39,472 nucleotides of DNA from positions 1 to 39,472 of the forward strand of contig NZ_AKKE01000061.1 of the NCBI RefSeq assembly GCF_000281975.1, written 5' to 3'. Positions 19,400 through 28,215 of the stretch are shown here, one piece after another; the stretch's first letter is position 1; the number at the start of each line of letters is the position of its first letter. Source of the DNA: Novosphingobium sp. AP12 (lineage in GTDB: Bacteria; Pseudomonadota; Alphaproteobacteria; Sphingomonadales; Sphingomonadaceae). The notes beneath the pieces were generated by a model, which searched no databases, was not told the DNA's origin, and saw only the letters and a list, made by a program, of their open reading frames with translations. A program made the position numbers and the translations under genes.

Positions 19400-20385
19400 G
19401 CCTGCCCAAACTTCACGTCGCGGTCCTGATGGGCGGTTGGTCGAGCGAACGCCCGGTCTCGCTGATGAGCGGGGAGGGCGTGGCGAAGGCGCTCGAGGGC
19501 AAGGGGCACAAGGTCACGCGCATCGACATGGACCGCGATGTCGCCCTGCGTCTTGCCGAGGCGAAGCCGGATGTCGTGTTCAACGCGCTGCATGGTACGC
19601 CGGGCGAGGACGGCACGGTGCAGGGCATGATGGACCTGATGGGCCTGACCTACACCCATTCGGGTCTCGCCACCTCGGTGATCGCGATCGACAAGGAACT
19701 GACCAAGCAGGCGCTCGTGCCCCACGGCATCCCGATGCCCGGCGGCCGCGTGGTCAAGTGTGACGAGATCTTCGAGCGCGATCCGCTGCCGCGTCCCTAC
19801 GTGCTGAAACCCGTCAACGAGGGATCGTCGGTCGGCGTCGCCATCGTCACCGCCGAGGGCAACTACGGCAACCCGATCGCGGCCAGCGTAAAGGGCCCGT
19901 GGCAGGAGTTCGACGAACTGCTCGCCGAGCCCTATATCCGCGGCCGCGAACTGACGACCGCCGTGATCGGCGGCCCAAATACCGGTGAACGTGCGCTGCT
20001 GGTGACCGAGCTCAAGGTCAAGGCGGGCTTCTACGATTTCGATTCCAAGTACACCGACGGCATGACCGAGCATGTCTGCCCTGCTGAAATCCCCGACGAC
20101 ATCGCCCAGGCCTGCAAGGACCTCGCGCTGCGTTCGCACCAGCTGCTTGGCTGCAAGGGCACCAGCCGCGCCGACTTCCGCTGGGACGACACGCAGGGAA
20201 TCGAGGGCCTGTTCCTGCTGGAGGTCAACACCCAGCCGGGCATGACCCCGCTCAGCCTCGTCCCCGAACAGGCGCGCGCCTGCGGCATGGAATATCCCGA
20301 ACTCGTCGAGGCGATCATCGCCGAGGCGCTCGCCGACGCCGAGAAAGCCAAGGCGAAATCCCACGGGAAGGCCGAGACCAAATGA
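19396..20385 (+). CDS. ddl: D-alanine--D-alanine ligase
   Basis: This 329-residue ATP-grasp enzyme begins with KLHVAVLMGG and has the substrate-binding HGTPGEDG motif at 66-73, followed by KPVNEGSSVGV and a C-terminal LEVNTQPGMTP with metal ligands. It makes D-Ala-D-Ala for MurF. The C-terminal tail is rich in Ala, Lys and Glu. It overlaps the DUF4262 gene upstream and ftsQ downstream by 4 bp each. Confidence 0.97.
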   Translation: MSLPKLHVAVLMGGWSSERPVSLMSGEGVAKALEGKGHKVTRIDMDRDVALRLAEAKPDVVFNALHGTPGEDGTVQGMMDLMGLTYTHSGLATSVIAIDKELTKQALVPHGIPMPGGRVVKCDEIFERDPLPRPYVLKPVNEGSSVGVAIVTAEGNYGNPIAASVKGPWQEFDELLAEPYIRGRELTTAVIGGPNTGERALLVTELKVKAGFYDFDSKYTDGMTEHVCPAEIPDDIAQACKDLALRSHQLLGCKGTSRADFRWDDTQGIEGLFLLEVNTQPGMTPLSLVPEQARACGMEYPELVEAIIAEALADAEKAKAKSHGKAETK

Positions 20386-21362
20386 GCCAGACGATCCGGC
20401 GCAAGGGCACCACGGCCCGCAAGGCGGCGGCGGCCCACGGCACGCAGCGCAAGGTGCGCGCCGCCAAGCAGCGCACCGGCTCGGCGCTCGACACGGCGAT
20501 GGGCTGGCTGCCCTTCACCGAGGCGCAGCTGCAGAAGATATTCCTCGTCCTGATCCTGGGCGGGGCGGTGGCGCTGGTCTGCGTGGTCGCCTCGTTCGCT
20601 GGACTGCCGACGCTGGCGGGCAAGCAGATGGCGCTGGTCGCGGGCCAGACCGGCTTCGAGGTCAAGCGCGTCGAGGTGCGCGGCGTCAAGAACATCAACG
20701 AACTCAAGGTCTACGAAAAGGCGCTGGCCGAACGCGACCGGGCGATGCCGCTCGTCGACATCGAAGGTCTGCGCCAGGACCTCCTGGGTCTGTCCTGGGT
20801 CAAGGACGCGCGCGTCTCGCGACAACTGCCCGACACGCTGGTCATCGACATCGTCGAGCGCGAACCGCACGCGGTGCTGCGCAAGGCCGACCGCTTCATG
20901 CTGATCGACGAGACCGGGCATGAACTGGAAGCGGTCAGCCGCAAGCAGGTCGGCGGGAAGCTCATCGTCTCGGGTCCCGGCGCGGGCCAGCAGGTGGTCC
21001 CGCTCGGGCACCTGCTCGAGGCTGCGCCCGCGCTCAAACCGCGCGTGGCCGAGGCCGAATGGATCGGCAACCGCCGCTGGAACCTGACCTTCAAGTCCGG
21101 CCAGGTCCTCGCGCTGCCCGAGGGCGACCGCGAATCCGCGGGGGCGCTGGTCACTTTCGCGAGGCTCGACGGCACCAACCGACTGCTTGGCGGCAAGGTC
21201 ACCGCATTCGACATGCGCGCCAGCGACCGCATCTACATGCGCGTGCCCGAACAGGACGGGCAGGAACTGGCGCTCAAGGCCGGCTTGGTGCCGCACACGG
21301 CGCCGGCCGCCGAAAGCTCCGCCGCCGCGCCGGCCGCGTCAGTAGCAACGGAAGATCAGTGA
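20382..21362 (+). CDS. ftsQ: Cell division protein FtsQ
   Basis: This 326-residue bitopic protein has a long basic cytoplasmic tail (about 1-50, many Arg/Lys/Ala), a membrane helix at about 53-73, a POTRA domain starting near GFEVKRVEVRGVKNI (91-105), and the FtsQ beta domain with the DIVEREPHAVL motif. The end is Ala-rich. It scaffolds FtsB and FtsL in the periplasm and links early and late divisome proteins. The stop codon lies in a small dyad that also holds the likely ftsA ribosome binding site. Confidence 0.95.
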   Translation: MSQTIRRKGTTARKAAAAHGTQRKVRAAKQRTGSALDTAMGWLPFTEAQLQKIFLVLILGGAVALVCVVASFAGLPTLAGKQMALVAGQTGFEVKRVEVRGVKNINELKVYEKALAERDRAMPLVDIEGLRQDLLGLSWVKDARVSRQLPDTLVIDIVEREPHAVLRKADRFMLIDETGHELEAVSRKQVGGKLIVSGPGAGQQVVPLGHLLEAAPALKPRVAEAEWIGNRRWNLTFKSGQVLALPEGDRESAGALVTFARLDGTNRLLGGKVTAFDMRASDRIYMRVPEQDGQELALKAGLVPHTAPAAESSAAAPAASVATEDQ

Positions 21363-21381
21363 TGAGGGGATCACGCTAATG
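21359..21381 (+). promoter_or_regulatory. ftsQ-ftsA junction: hairpin around the RBS and a five-codon minicistron
   Basis: GTGAT (21359-21363) and ATCAC (21370-21374) form a dyad whose six-base loop is GAGGGG, the likely ribosome binding site of ftsA. The ftsQ stop TGA (21360-21362) overlaps an ATG at 21362 that opens five codons (Met-Arg-Gly-Ser-Arg). Its TAA (21377-21379) overlaps the ftsA ATG at 21379. This could pass ribosomes from ftsQ to ftsA. Confidence 0.4.
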
Positions 21382-22659
21382 CCCACGCAGCGCATCACCC
21401 GCGTCTTCGGCGCGGTCAACATCGGGTCATTCCGCATTTCGGCCATCGTCGCCGGGATAAACGAGGTGGGCGACATGGTCGTGCTCGGCTCCGGGCACCG
21501 GGCCAGTCAGGGCATCAAGCGCGGCTACGTCACCGACATGGCCGCCGCCACCTATGCCGTGCGCGATGCCATCGACCGCGCCGAGAAGATGGCCGATACC
21601 GCCGTCCAGAAGGTCTGGATCGGTTGCTCCGGCGCCGGGCTCGCCAGCCGCATCGACCAGTTCGATGCCGAGATCGGTGGCCGCCGCATCGAGCAGGAGG
21701 ACATCGACCAGCTGCTGATCTCCGCGCGCGACGTCATCCAGCCCGATGGCCGCATGGTGCTTCACGCCCAGCCGGCACAGTACCGGCTCGACGGAGCCCA
21801 CGGTGTCGGCAACCCCAAGGGCCTCCATGCCGAACGCCTCGGCGTCGACATCCACATCATGCTCGCCGACGGCGCCCCCATCCGTAATCTCACCGAGGCT
21901 GTGCAGAGTGCGCACCTCGAGGTCGAGGCGGTGGTCGGCTCGCCGATCGCGGCCGGCCATGCCTGCCTCTCGCCCGAGGAGCGGGACCTCGGCGTCGCGC
22001 TCGTCGAGTTCGGCGGGGAGGTCACCAACGTCGCGATCTACGAGCAGGGCATGCTCAAGGACATGATGGCGATCCCGATGGGGTCGGCCGACATCACCGA
22101 CGCCATCGCCTCGGCGTTCGGCATCCGCCGCTTCCAGGCCGAGCGCCTGAAATGCGTCAACGGCTCGGCCATCGCCAACCCGACCGACCACCGCGAGATG
22201 ATCCCGGTCAATGCACCCGGCGAGGAAGGCACCGGCCCGATCGCCCGCCACGCCGACGACAAGAACCGCATTCCGCGCGCCGAGCTGATCGGCGTCATCA
22301 CAGGCCAACTCGGCTCGCTGATGGAGGAAATCAACAAGGCGCTCAAGACGATGCGCTTCACCGGCCAGCGCGGCAAGCAGGTGGTCTTCACCGGCGGCGG
22401 CGCGGAACTCGTGGGTCTTGCCGACTATGCGCAGGCCGCGATCGGCAAGCCGGTCCGCATTGGCCGCGTCGCGCAGCTGGCGGGACTGGCAGAGGCGCAC
22501 GTCAAGCCGGGCTTCTCGACGCTGGCGGGGCTGGTGCTTTACGCGGCGGCTGATCCGGTCGACATCCGCGCGCTCGGGCGGAACAACGCCCGCACCGTCA
22601 AGTTGGGCGGCATGGGCACGGTAGGGCGCGTGTATCAGGCGCTGCGCGAGTACTTCTGA
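21379..22659 (+). CDS. ftsA: Cell division protein FtsA
   Basis: This 426-residue actin-like ATPase carries the FtsA N-terminal fold (FGAVNIGSFRISAIV), the SHS2/1C domain in the middle, and the phosphate and adenosine loops (VEFGGEVTNVAIY and FTGGGAELVGL). FtsA tethers FtsZ to the membrane; no long amphipathic C-terminal helix is obvious beyond the last residues (VYQALREYF). It starts 16 bp after ftsQ and is followed by a 180-bp gap before ftsZ, the largest gap within the cluster. Confidence 0.97.
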   Translation: MPTQRITRVFGAVNIGSFRISAIVAGINEVGDMVVLGSGHRASQGIKRGYVTDMAAATYAVRDAIDRAEKMADTAVQKVWIGCSGAGLASRIDQFDAEIGGRRIEQEDIDQLLISARDVIQPDGRMVLHAQPAQYRLDGAHGVGNPKGLHAERLGVDIHIMLADGAPIRNLTEAVQSAHLEVEAVVGSPIAAGHACLSPEERDLGVALVEFGGEVTNVAIYEQGMLKDMMAIPMGSADITDAIASAFGIRRFQAERLKCVNGSAIANPTDHREMIPVNAPGEEGTGPIARHADDKNRIPRAELIGVITGQLGSLMEEINKALKTMRFTGQRGKQVVFTGGGAELVGLADYAQAAIGKPVRIGRVAQLAGLAEAHVKPGFSTLAGLVLYAAADPVDIRALGRNNARTVKLGGMGTVGRVYQALREYF

Positions 22660-22839
22660 ACATCGCCTCCGCGCTTGGGGCCAGCCGTGCAAACGGGGCG
22701 ACGGGCGCGGGGTAAAGCGGCGGAATTGGCGGCTTTGGCTGTGGACAAAGGTTTATGATGCTTTGCTTCGACGACTCGAAGCATGCCATCAGGCAAGTCA
22801 ATAAATTTTCTTCGCGCACGTGCCTGCCAGGAGAGCGTA
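22660..22839 (+). promoter_or_regulatory. ftsZ upstream region: DnaA-like box, possible -10, palindrome
   Basis: The minus strand of 22740-22748 reads TTGTCCACA, one base off the TTATCCACA DnaA box. A TATGAT at 22754-22759 could be a -10, but no well-spaced -35 is found. An 8-bp perfect dyad follows, TGCTTCGA-CGAC-TCGAAGCA (22764-22783), with a GACTC (GANTC) site at its centre. In Caulobacter, DnaA and CcrM/GcrA control ftsZ; the same inputs here are inference. A ribosome binding site (CAGGAGAG) precedes the ftsZ ATG. Confidence 0.45.
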
Positions 22840-24378
22840 ATGAGCATTAACATCGGACCCCCGTCGATCGAAGAGCTGCGTCCGCGCATCGTCGTGATCG
22901 GCGTGGGCGGGGCGGGCGGCAATGCCATCGCCAACATGATCCAGGCGCAAATCGAAGGCGTGGATTTCGTCGTCGCCAACACCGACGCGCAGGCTCTCAA
23001 CAATTCGATCGCCGAGACCCGCATCCAGCTCGGCCCGGACATCACGCAGGGCCTCGGTGCCGGCGCCCGCCCGGAAGTGGGCCGCGCTGCGGCTGAGGAA
23101 ACGCTCGAGGAGCTGGAGCGCCTGCTCGACGGCGTGCACATGGTCTTCATCGCGGCCGGCATGGGCGGCGGCACCGGCACGGGTGCGGCCCCGATCATCG
23201 CCGAAGCCGCGCGCGCCAAGGGCGTGCTGACGGTGGGCGTGGTTTCCAAGCCGTTCATGTTCGAAGGTACGCGCCGCATGCGCGCCGCCGACGCCGGGAT
23301 CGAGGAGCTGCAGAAGCACGTCGATACCCTGATCGTCATTCCGAACCAGAACCTGTTCCTGGTCGCCAAGGCGGACACTACCTTCAAGGAAGCCTTCAGC
23401 CTCGCCGACGAAGTGCTCCAGCAAGGCGTGCGCTCGATCACCGACCTCATGATCATGCCGGGCCTCATCAACCTCGACTTCGCGGACGTCCGTTCCGTTA
23501 TGGGAGAGATGGGCAAGGCGATGATGGGCACTGGCGAAGGCGAAGGCCCGAACCGCGCGCTCGAAGCTGCGGAGCGCGCAATCGCGAACCCGCTGCTCGA
23601 CGGCGTCTCGATGCAGGGCGCCAAGGGCGTCATCATCTCGATCATCGGCGGCGACGACATGAAGCTGCTCGAAGTCGACGAAGCCGCGAACCATATCCGC
23701 GAGCTGGTCGATCCCGACGCCAACATCATCTGGGGTTCGGCGTTCAACCCGGACCTGCAGGGCAAGATCCGCGTCTCGGTCGTCGCCACCGGCATCGAGC
23801 AGACCACCGAGATGGCCGAGATCGCCTCGCGCCCGATGAACCTCGGTTCCTCGCGAGGCCCGGTGCGCCCGGCGCTGCAGACCCCCTCGTCGTACCAGCC
23901 TGCCCCAGCGCAGGCCCCCGTTCGTCCGGCCGAGCCCGCGCCTTTCGTTGCGGCTCCTGAGCCTTACGAACCCGCCGCCGAACTCGAGCTTGGCGCCGAG
24001 GACGAGACGCACGACGAGCCGGTCACCGGCAACTCGGGCGGCTTCGGCGGACTGCGCGGCGGCTACAGCGAGCCGCTGGAACTGGGTCTCGACGCTCAGG
24101 CCGAGCCCGAGCCGGCTCCCGTAGCAACGCCCCGCGCCCGTGCGCAGGACGAGCTTCGCCTCGACGGCGGACAGGTCCAGCCTCCCGTGCAGCCCGCTGC
24201 TCAGGTGCCTTCTACGCCTCGTCCCAAACCGGCCGCCGGGGGTGGCAGCACCCTGTTCGAGCGCATGACCAGCCTCTCGCGGCCCCGTCCGGGCTCGGAG
24301 CCGGCGAGTGAAGACGACGATGGTGAGGCCAGCTCGATCAGCATTCCGCGTTTCCTTGGCCGGCAGAACAACCAGTAA
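22840..24378 (+). CDS. ftsZ: Cell division protein FtsZ
   Basis: The start is ATG 22840 behind CAGGAGAG; an in-frame ATG at 22783 would add residues from the control region. The 512-residue tubulin homologue has the N-terminal GVGGAGGNA loop, the GTP signature [10 protein letters not shown] at 109-118 and the T7 loop NLDFADV at 211-217. The globular domain ends near residue 320. A long Pro/Glu/Ala-rich linker of about 175 residues follows, then a short conserved tail ([12 protein letters not shown]) that binds FtsA and other partners. It forms the Z-ring. The long linker is typical of alphaproteobacteria. Confidence 0.98.
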   Translation: MSINIGPPSIEELRPRIVVIGVGGAGGNAIANMIQAQIEGVDFVVANTDAQALNNSIAETRIQLGPDITQGLGAGARPEVGRAAAEETLEELERLLDGVHMVFIAAGMGGGTGTGAAPIIAEAARAKGVLTVGVVSKPFMFEGTRRMRAADAGIEELQKHVDTLIVIPNQNLFLVAKADTTFKEAFSLADEVLQQGVRSITDLMIMPGLINLDFADVRSVMGEMGKAMMGTGEGEGPNRALEAAERAIANPLLDGVSMQGAKGVIISIIGGDDMKLLEVDEAANHIRELVDPDANIIWGSAFNPDLQGKIRVSVVATGIEQTTEMAEIASRPMNLGSSRGPVRPALQTPSSYQPAPAQAPVRPAEPAPFVAAPEPYEPAAELELGAEDETHDEPVTGNSGGFGGLRGGYSEPLELGLDAQAEPEPAPVATPRARAQDELRLDGGQVQPPVQPAAQVPSTPRPKPAAGGGSTLFERMTSLSRPRPGSEPASEDDDGEASSISIPRFLGRQNNQ

Positions 24379-24389
24379 GGACGTTGAGC

Positions 24390-24432
24390 CCGGCGCCCGT
24401 CATGTCCCCTGGGCCCTGATGACGAGCGCCGG
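24390..24432 (+). terminator. Hairpin downstream of ftsZ
   Basis: A 14-bp stem (24390-24403 with 24419-24432, CCGGCGCCCGTCAT against ATGACGAGCGCCGG, one C-A mismatch) encloses a 15-base loop. It lies 12 bp after the ftsZ stop. There is no strong T-run, only GTTTGCTT further on, so it may be a weak terminator, an mRNA-stabilising 3' end, or a processing site rather than a classical intrinsic terminator. Confidence 0.45.
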
Positions 24433-24510
24433 CCGTCCCGCGTTTGCTTGAGGTTCATCGGGCCCGGTGCAAGGGTGCGCGGGCGCGTCGGTGGGTCAGG
24501 CGCGCGAGGC

Positions 24511-26526
24511 ATGACGAAGGACTTGCGGGTGGATCACTTGGTTTCGCGGTTGCTGGCTGGCGCGGCTCTCGGCCTGCTTGCATGGTCTCCGGCGAGTTTC
24601 GCACAGAGCGCACCGGTCGTTGCGCGCCCGGTCGTCCAGGCGCTGCCCAGTGCCGACAGCAAGCGTCTCGCCACGGCCCTTGCGACCCTCGGCCGCAACC
24701 CCCGCGATGTCGCCGCGCTGATCGAGGCCGGTGACGCGGCGCGCGCGCTGCAGGACTTCGACGCAGCCATCGGCTTCTACCACCGCGCCGACGAGGCCAG
24801 CCCCGGCAATGCCCGCGTCAAGGCGGGCCTCGGCAGCGCCTTCGCGCTCAGCGGCGATCCGGTCAGCGCCATTCCCCAGTTCGAGGCCGCCGAAAAGGCC
24901 GGGGCAACCCCGGCGTTGATCTCGGGCGACCGCGGCCTCGCCTACGACCTCGTGGGCGACAATGCCGCCGCCCAGCGCTATTACGCGCAGGCGCTCGCCA
25001 CGACGGCCGGAGCCCAGGCCGACGAACTCCGTACGCGCCTCGCGGTCAGCCAGGCGATCGGCGGGCAGGGCGATGCCGCTTATGCGACGCTGCTGCCGCT
25101 GCTCAACAAGCGGGACAAGCCCGGCTGGCGCACCCGCGCTTTCACGCTGGCGATCGCTGGCGACACTACTGAGGCGGTCGATGTCGCGCAGAAGATCCTG
25201 CCGGCACCGCTCGCCTCGAACATCGCGCCCTACTTGCGCTACATGCCGCGCCTGACCCGCGCGCAGCAGGCCGCCGCCGCGAACCTCGGCCGCTTTCCGC
25301 GCGCCTCGGAGGTCGGTCGCGACGACGCGCGCATCGCTGCTTATGCCCCGCCAAGCACGGCGGCTGCAGGCAGCGGGCTGATTCCCAAGGGCGAGCCTCT
25401 CGGCGGCACCCGCGTCGCCAAGGCAGGTACGACCAAAGCCGATCGGGCCAAGGCGAGCCGGGCGACGAAGACCGCCGCCGATCGGACCCGTACTGCGGCC
25501 GGCGCGCCCGGTTCGACGACCGCGCGCTCGGTTATCCTGGCGGCTGCGGATCCGGACCGCGTGGCACCGCCGGAGGTGAAGCCGACGATCGAGCGCGATT
25601 CCGCTGAACTGCCGCCCGTGGGTAGCCGCGTCGAACTGCCATCCGTCATCGAGGAACCGCGTTCTTCCGTGCCGGTGCCAGCTTCGGCATCCATGCCGAG
25701 TCCGGCGCCAACTTCTACCCCGTCGCCGACGCAGGCGGCGCAGACCCCGTCGCCCGCACCTGCAAAAACCGCAGGACCGGGATTCGATCTTGCGCGTGTG
25801 ACGAACCCGGCGCCCAGCGCGACGTCCACGTCGGCGTCCCGGCCGGCCCCCGCCGCCCCTGCGGCGATCGTCCTTCCGGCTGCGGCCTCCTCGCCTACGC
25901 CCCCGGCACCTGGGCCTGGCCAGCTCTCGCTATCGGAGATTTTCGCCGATCTCGGAAAGCCGACCATCGACGCCGTCCCCGCATCGGGCGCGGTCGATAT
26001 CCGCAAGATCACGCCGGCACCGCCGCCGCCGCGAGTCGCGCCGAAGGTCGAGGAGCCGAAGGTAGCCGAGGTCGCGCCGGCGGACGCCAAGGGCAAGGAC
26101 CCCAAGGGCAAGGCGGTTGATCCCAAGGCTACCGATCCGAAGGCAAAGGGCGCCGATCCCAAGGCCAAGGACGCGAAGACGAAGGCGGCCGAGGCCAAGG
26201 CTGCAGCCGACGCGAAAGCCAAGGCCAAGAAACCCGCGCCGCCCTCGCACCCCAGCCGGATCTGGGTGCAGATCGGCGTTGGCCGCGACAAGGACGCGAT
26301 CGCCTTCGACTGGCGGCGCTACAACCGCGAGGCGCCTGCGCTGTTCAAGGGACGGCAGCCCTATATCAGCGACATGGGCCGCACCAACCGCATCCTCGTC
26401 GGTCCCTTCGCGACGCAGAAGGCCGCCACCACGTTCCTGGCCGACGCCAAGAAGCAGGGCTTCTCCGGCGCCTTGCCGTGGACCAGTCCGGCCGGTCAGG
26501 TGGTGGATACGCTTTCGGCCAAGTGA
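24511..26526 (+). CDS. Secreted TPR and SPOR domain protein
   Basis: The start is ATG 24511; the longer reading from 24448 lacks a signal-like N-terminus. The 671-residue product has a signal peptide (about 1-31, ending SPASFA before Gln32), about three TPR-like repeats (about 64-162), a long low-complexity region rich in Ala, Pro, Ser and Thr, a Lys/Ala/Asp repeat block (about 525-575), and a C-terminal SPOR domain (about 580-671: IWVQIGVG..., RILVGPF...). SPOR domains bind glycan strands stripped of peptides at the septum, so a periplasmic division role next to ftsZ is likely. The combination with TPRs suggests a septal scaffold; the exact partner is unknown. Confidence 0.88.
   Translation: MTKDLRVDHLVSRLLAGAALGLLAWSPASFAQSAPVVARPVVQALPSADSKRLATALATLGRNPRDVAALIEAGDAARALQDFDAAIGFYHRADEASPGNARVKAGLGSAFALSGDPVSAIPQFEAAEKAGATPALISGDRGLAYDLVGDNAAAQRYYAQALATTAGAQADELRTRLAVSQAIGGQGDAAYATLLPLLNKRDKPGWRTRAFTLAIAGDTTEAVDVAQKILPAPLASNIAPYLRYMPRLTRAQQAAAANLGRFPRASEVGRDDARIAAYAPPSTAAAGSGLIPKGEPLGGTRVAKAGTTKADRAKASRATKTAADRTRTAAGAPGSTTARSVILAAADPDRVAPPEVKPTIERDSAELPPVGSRVELPSVIEEPRSSVPVPASASMPSPAPTSTPSPTQAAQTPSPAPAKTAGPGFDLARVTNPAPSATSTSASRPAPAAPAAIVLPAAASSPTPPAPGPGQLSLSEIFADLGKPTIDAVPASGAVDIRKITPAPPPPRVAPKVEEPKVAEVAPADAKGKDPKGKAVDPKATDPKAKGADPKAKDAKTKAAEAKAAADAKAKAKKPAPPSHPSRIWVQIGVGRDKDAIAFDWRRYNREAPALFKGRQPYISDMGRTNRILVGPFATQKAATTFLADAKKQGFSGALPWTSPAGQVVDTLSAK
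26085..26235 (+). repeat. Lys/Ala/Asp-rich coding repeats in the SPOR protein
   Basis: The DNA encodes repeated DPKAK, DPKAT and DAKAK units, with many AAGGCC/AAGGCG codon pairs before the SPOR domain. Such repeats are prone to length change. The stretch is basic and probably an unfolded linker crossing the periplasm or contacting peptidoglycan. Confidence 0.6.
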
Positions 26527-26575
26527 CGGCTATCCGGGCCTCCACTGGCGCCGGCAAGGGTGCTGTGTTAACGGG

Positions 26576-26604
26576 TGTTCATTCTTATCCACACGCTGTG
26601 AACA
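26576..26604. promoter_or_regulatory. Perfect DnaA-box sequence within a dyad upstream of the ybjN-like gene
   Basis: TTATCCACA (26585-26593) equals the consensus DnaA box. It is flanked by TGTTCA (26576-26581) and TGAACA (26599-26604), an inverted pair 17 bp apart. A TGTTAAC precedes it. The site lies in the 170-bp gap between the SPOR gene and the YbjN gene. Function is unproven. Confidence 0.4.
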
Positions 26605-26696
26605 GGCTTGTGCAGTTATGCGCAGGCGATCGGTAGTGCCGGATTGTGCTTTCCCGCCCGCTGGAAGCATCCATGCATCGTATTCGCGGAGGGTTG

Positions 26697-27218
26697 ATGT
26701 CACAGATTATGAGGACCGTTCAGGACGATATCGACCGCGACGACGACGAGGCGGCTCCTGTCGAGATGCTCGCCTCGCTGTTCGAGGCGCGTGACTGGCC
26801 GTTCGAGTATTCGGGCGACGACGAGATATCGGCTGAAGTGAAGGGCGCCTGGGCGAGCTACCAGCTGCAGGCGATCTGGCGGCCCGAGGATCGGGTCCTT
26901 CAGCTGCTGTGCTTGCCCGACATCCGCATCGCCGACGCCAAGCGCGCCGCCGTCCACGAAGCCCTGGCGCTCATCAACGAACAGCTTTGGCTCGGTCACT
27001 TCGATGTCTGGTCCAACGGCGGAGTGGTGTTGTATCGTCATGGCCTGATGCTCGGCCCCGATGGGCTGCTCGGGCCCGGGCAGGCGCAGATGGTGGTGGA
27101 AGCCGCCATCGAGGAATGCGACCGCTTTTACCCGGTGTTCCAGTTCATCCTCTGGGGCGATAAGACCCCCGCCGAAGCGTTGACTGCCGCGATGGTCGAC
27201 GCCGCCGGGGAAGCCTGA
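26697..27218 (+). CDS. YbjN domain protein
   Basis: The start is ATG 26697, chosen because GGAGGG (26688-26693) lies just upstream; ATGs at 26646 and 26673 are in frame but lack such a site. The 173-residue protein has the YbjN/DUF1790-like layout: an acidic N-terminus, an AWASYQLQAIWRPED strand pair, helices with ALALINEQLWLGHFDVW, then VVLYRHGLML and a C-terminal helix with ECDRFYPVFQFILWG. YbjN folds resemble type III secretion chaperones and are linked to sensory or motility phenotypes in E. coli, but the biochemical role is unknown. It is soluble and probably cytoplasmic. proC follows after 132 bp. Confidence 0.82.
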   Translation: MSQIMRTVQDDIDRDDDEAAPVEMLASLFEARDWPFEYSGDDEISAEVKGAWASYQLQAIWRPEDRVLQLLCLPDIRIADAKRAAVHEALALINEQLWLGHFDVWSNGGVVLYRHGLMLGPDGLLGPGQAQMVVEAAIEECDRFYPVFQFILWGDKTPAEALTAAMVDAAGEA

Positions 27219-27350
27219 ACCCCTGCTCGTTGCTTCCGCCGCAGGGGACGGCGCCTCGCTCGTGGCCCGGCGAAATCCCGCCGGCTTGGCCCCTTGGCAC
27301 GGCTCTGCCTCTGGCCTAAGCCGCGCGCCGTCATACATGGGGAAATGGAC

Positions 27351-28160
27351 ATGGACCGGTTTCAAAGCATCCTGCTCGTCGGCTGCGGCAACATGGCCGG
27401 GGCGATGCTTGCGGGCTGGCTGGCAGGAGGCATCGCTGCATCGCGCTTCACCGTGGTCGACCCGCACCGCGACGCCGTTCCCGAGGGCGTGACGCTGCTG
27501 CGCGAACTGCCCGCCGAAGGCCGTTTCGACGCCGTGCTGCTGGGTGTGAAGCCGCAGGGGCTGGACGACGTGGCCCCGCTGCTGGCGCCGCTGATCGGCC
27601 GGCAGGCGGTGCTGTTCTCGATCCTGGCCGGTGTCGAGTTCGATAGCCTCGCCGCGCGCTTCCCCGAGGCGGGGGCGCTGGTTCGGATCATGCCCAATCT
27701 TGCCGCCGCCATCGGCAAGTCTCCGATCGCGCTCGACGCGCGCGGGCTCGACGAGATCGGCCGTGCTGCGGTGACTGCGCTGATGGCCCCGCTCGGCACG
27801 CCGGAGTGGCTGGCAGGCGAGCACCTGTTCGATGCCGTCACCGCACTGGCGGGCTGCGGCCCGGCCTTCGTCTACCGCTTCATCGACTCGCTGGCCGCCG
27901 GTGGCACCGCGCTCGGACTGGAGGCCGGTCAGTCGCAGCGCCTCGCGCTCGCCATGGTCGAGGGGGCAGCGTTGCTGGCGGGGGCCTCGGAGTTCTCGCC
28001 CGGCGAACTGGCCGACAAGGTGGCGAGCCCCGGAGGTTCGACCCGCGCCGGCATGAACGTGCTCGACGAGGGCCAGGCGCTGGCCGAAGTCGTCGCGCGG
28101 GCCATGACCGCCTCGCGCGACCGTAACGCCGAGATGGCCGCGGACGCCCGCAAGAGCTGA
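27351..28160 (+). CDS. proC: Pyrroline-5-carboxylate reductase ProC
   Basis: The start is ATG 27351, seven bases after GGGGA; ATG 27345 is too close to it and 27294 would add an odd tail. The 269-residue enzyme matches the usual ProC length. The NAD(P)-binding loop VGCGNMAGAM is at 10-19 and the signature SPGGSTRAGMNVL near the C-terminus. It reduces 1-pyrroline-5-carboxylate to proline. proB, which starts the same pathway, lies about 3.4 kb downstream; proA is not in the window. Confidence 0.95.
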   Translation: MDRFQSILLVGCGNMAGAMLAGWLAGGIAASRFTVVDPHRDAVPEGVTLLRELPAEGRFDAVLLGVKPQGLDDVAPLLAPLIGRQAVLFSILAGVEFDSLAARFPEAGALVRIMPNLAAAIGKSPIALDARGLDEIGRAAVTALMAPLGTPEWLAGEHLFDAVTALAGCGPAFVYRFIDSLAAGGTALGLEAGQSQRLALAMVEGAALLAGASEFSPGELADKVASPGGSTRAGMNVLDEGQALAEVVARAMTASRDRNAEMAADARKS

Positions 28161-28215
28161 TTTCACAGCGAATATCGATTATACATTTTGTCACAAATGA
28201 CGGGCCCCGGTTTTC

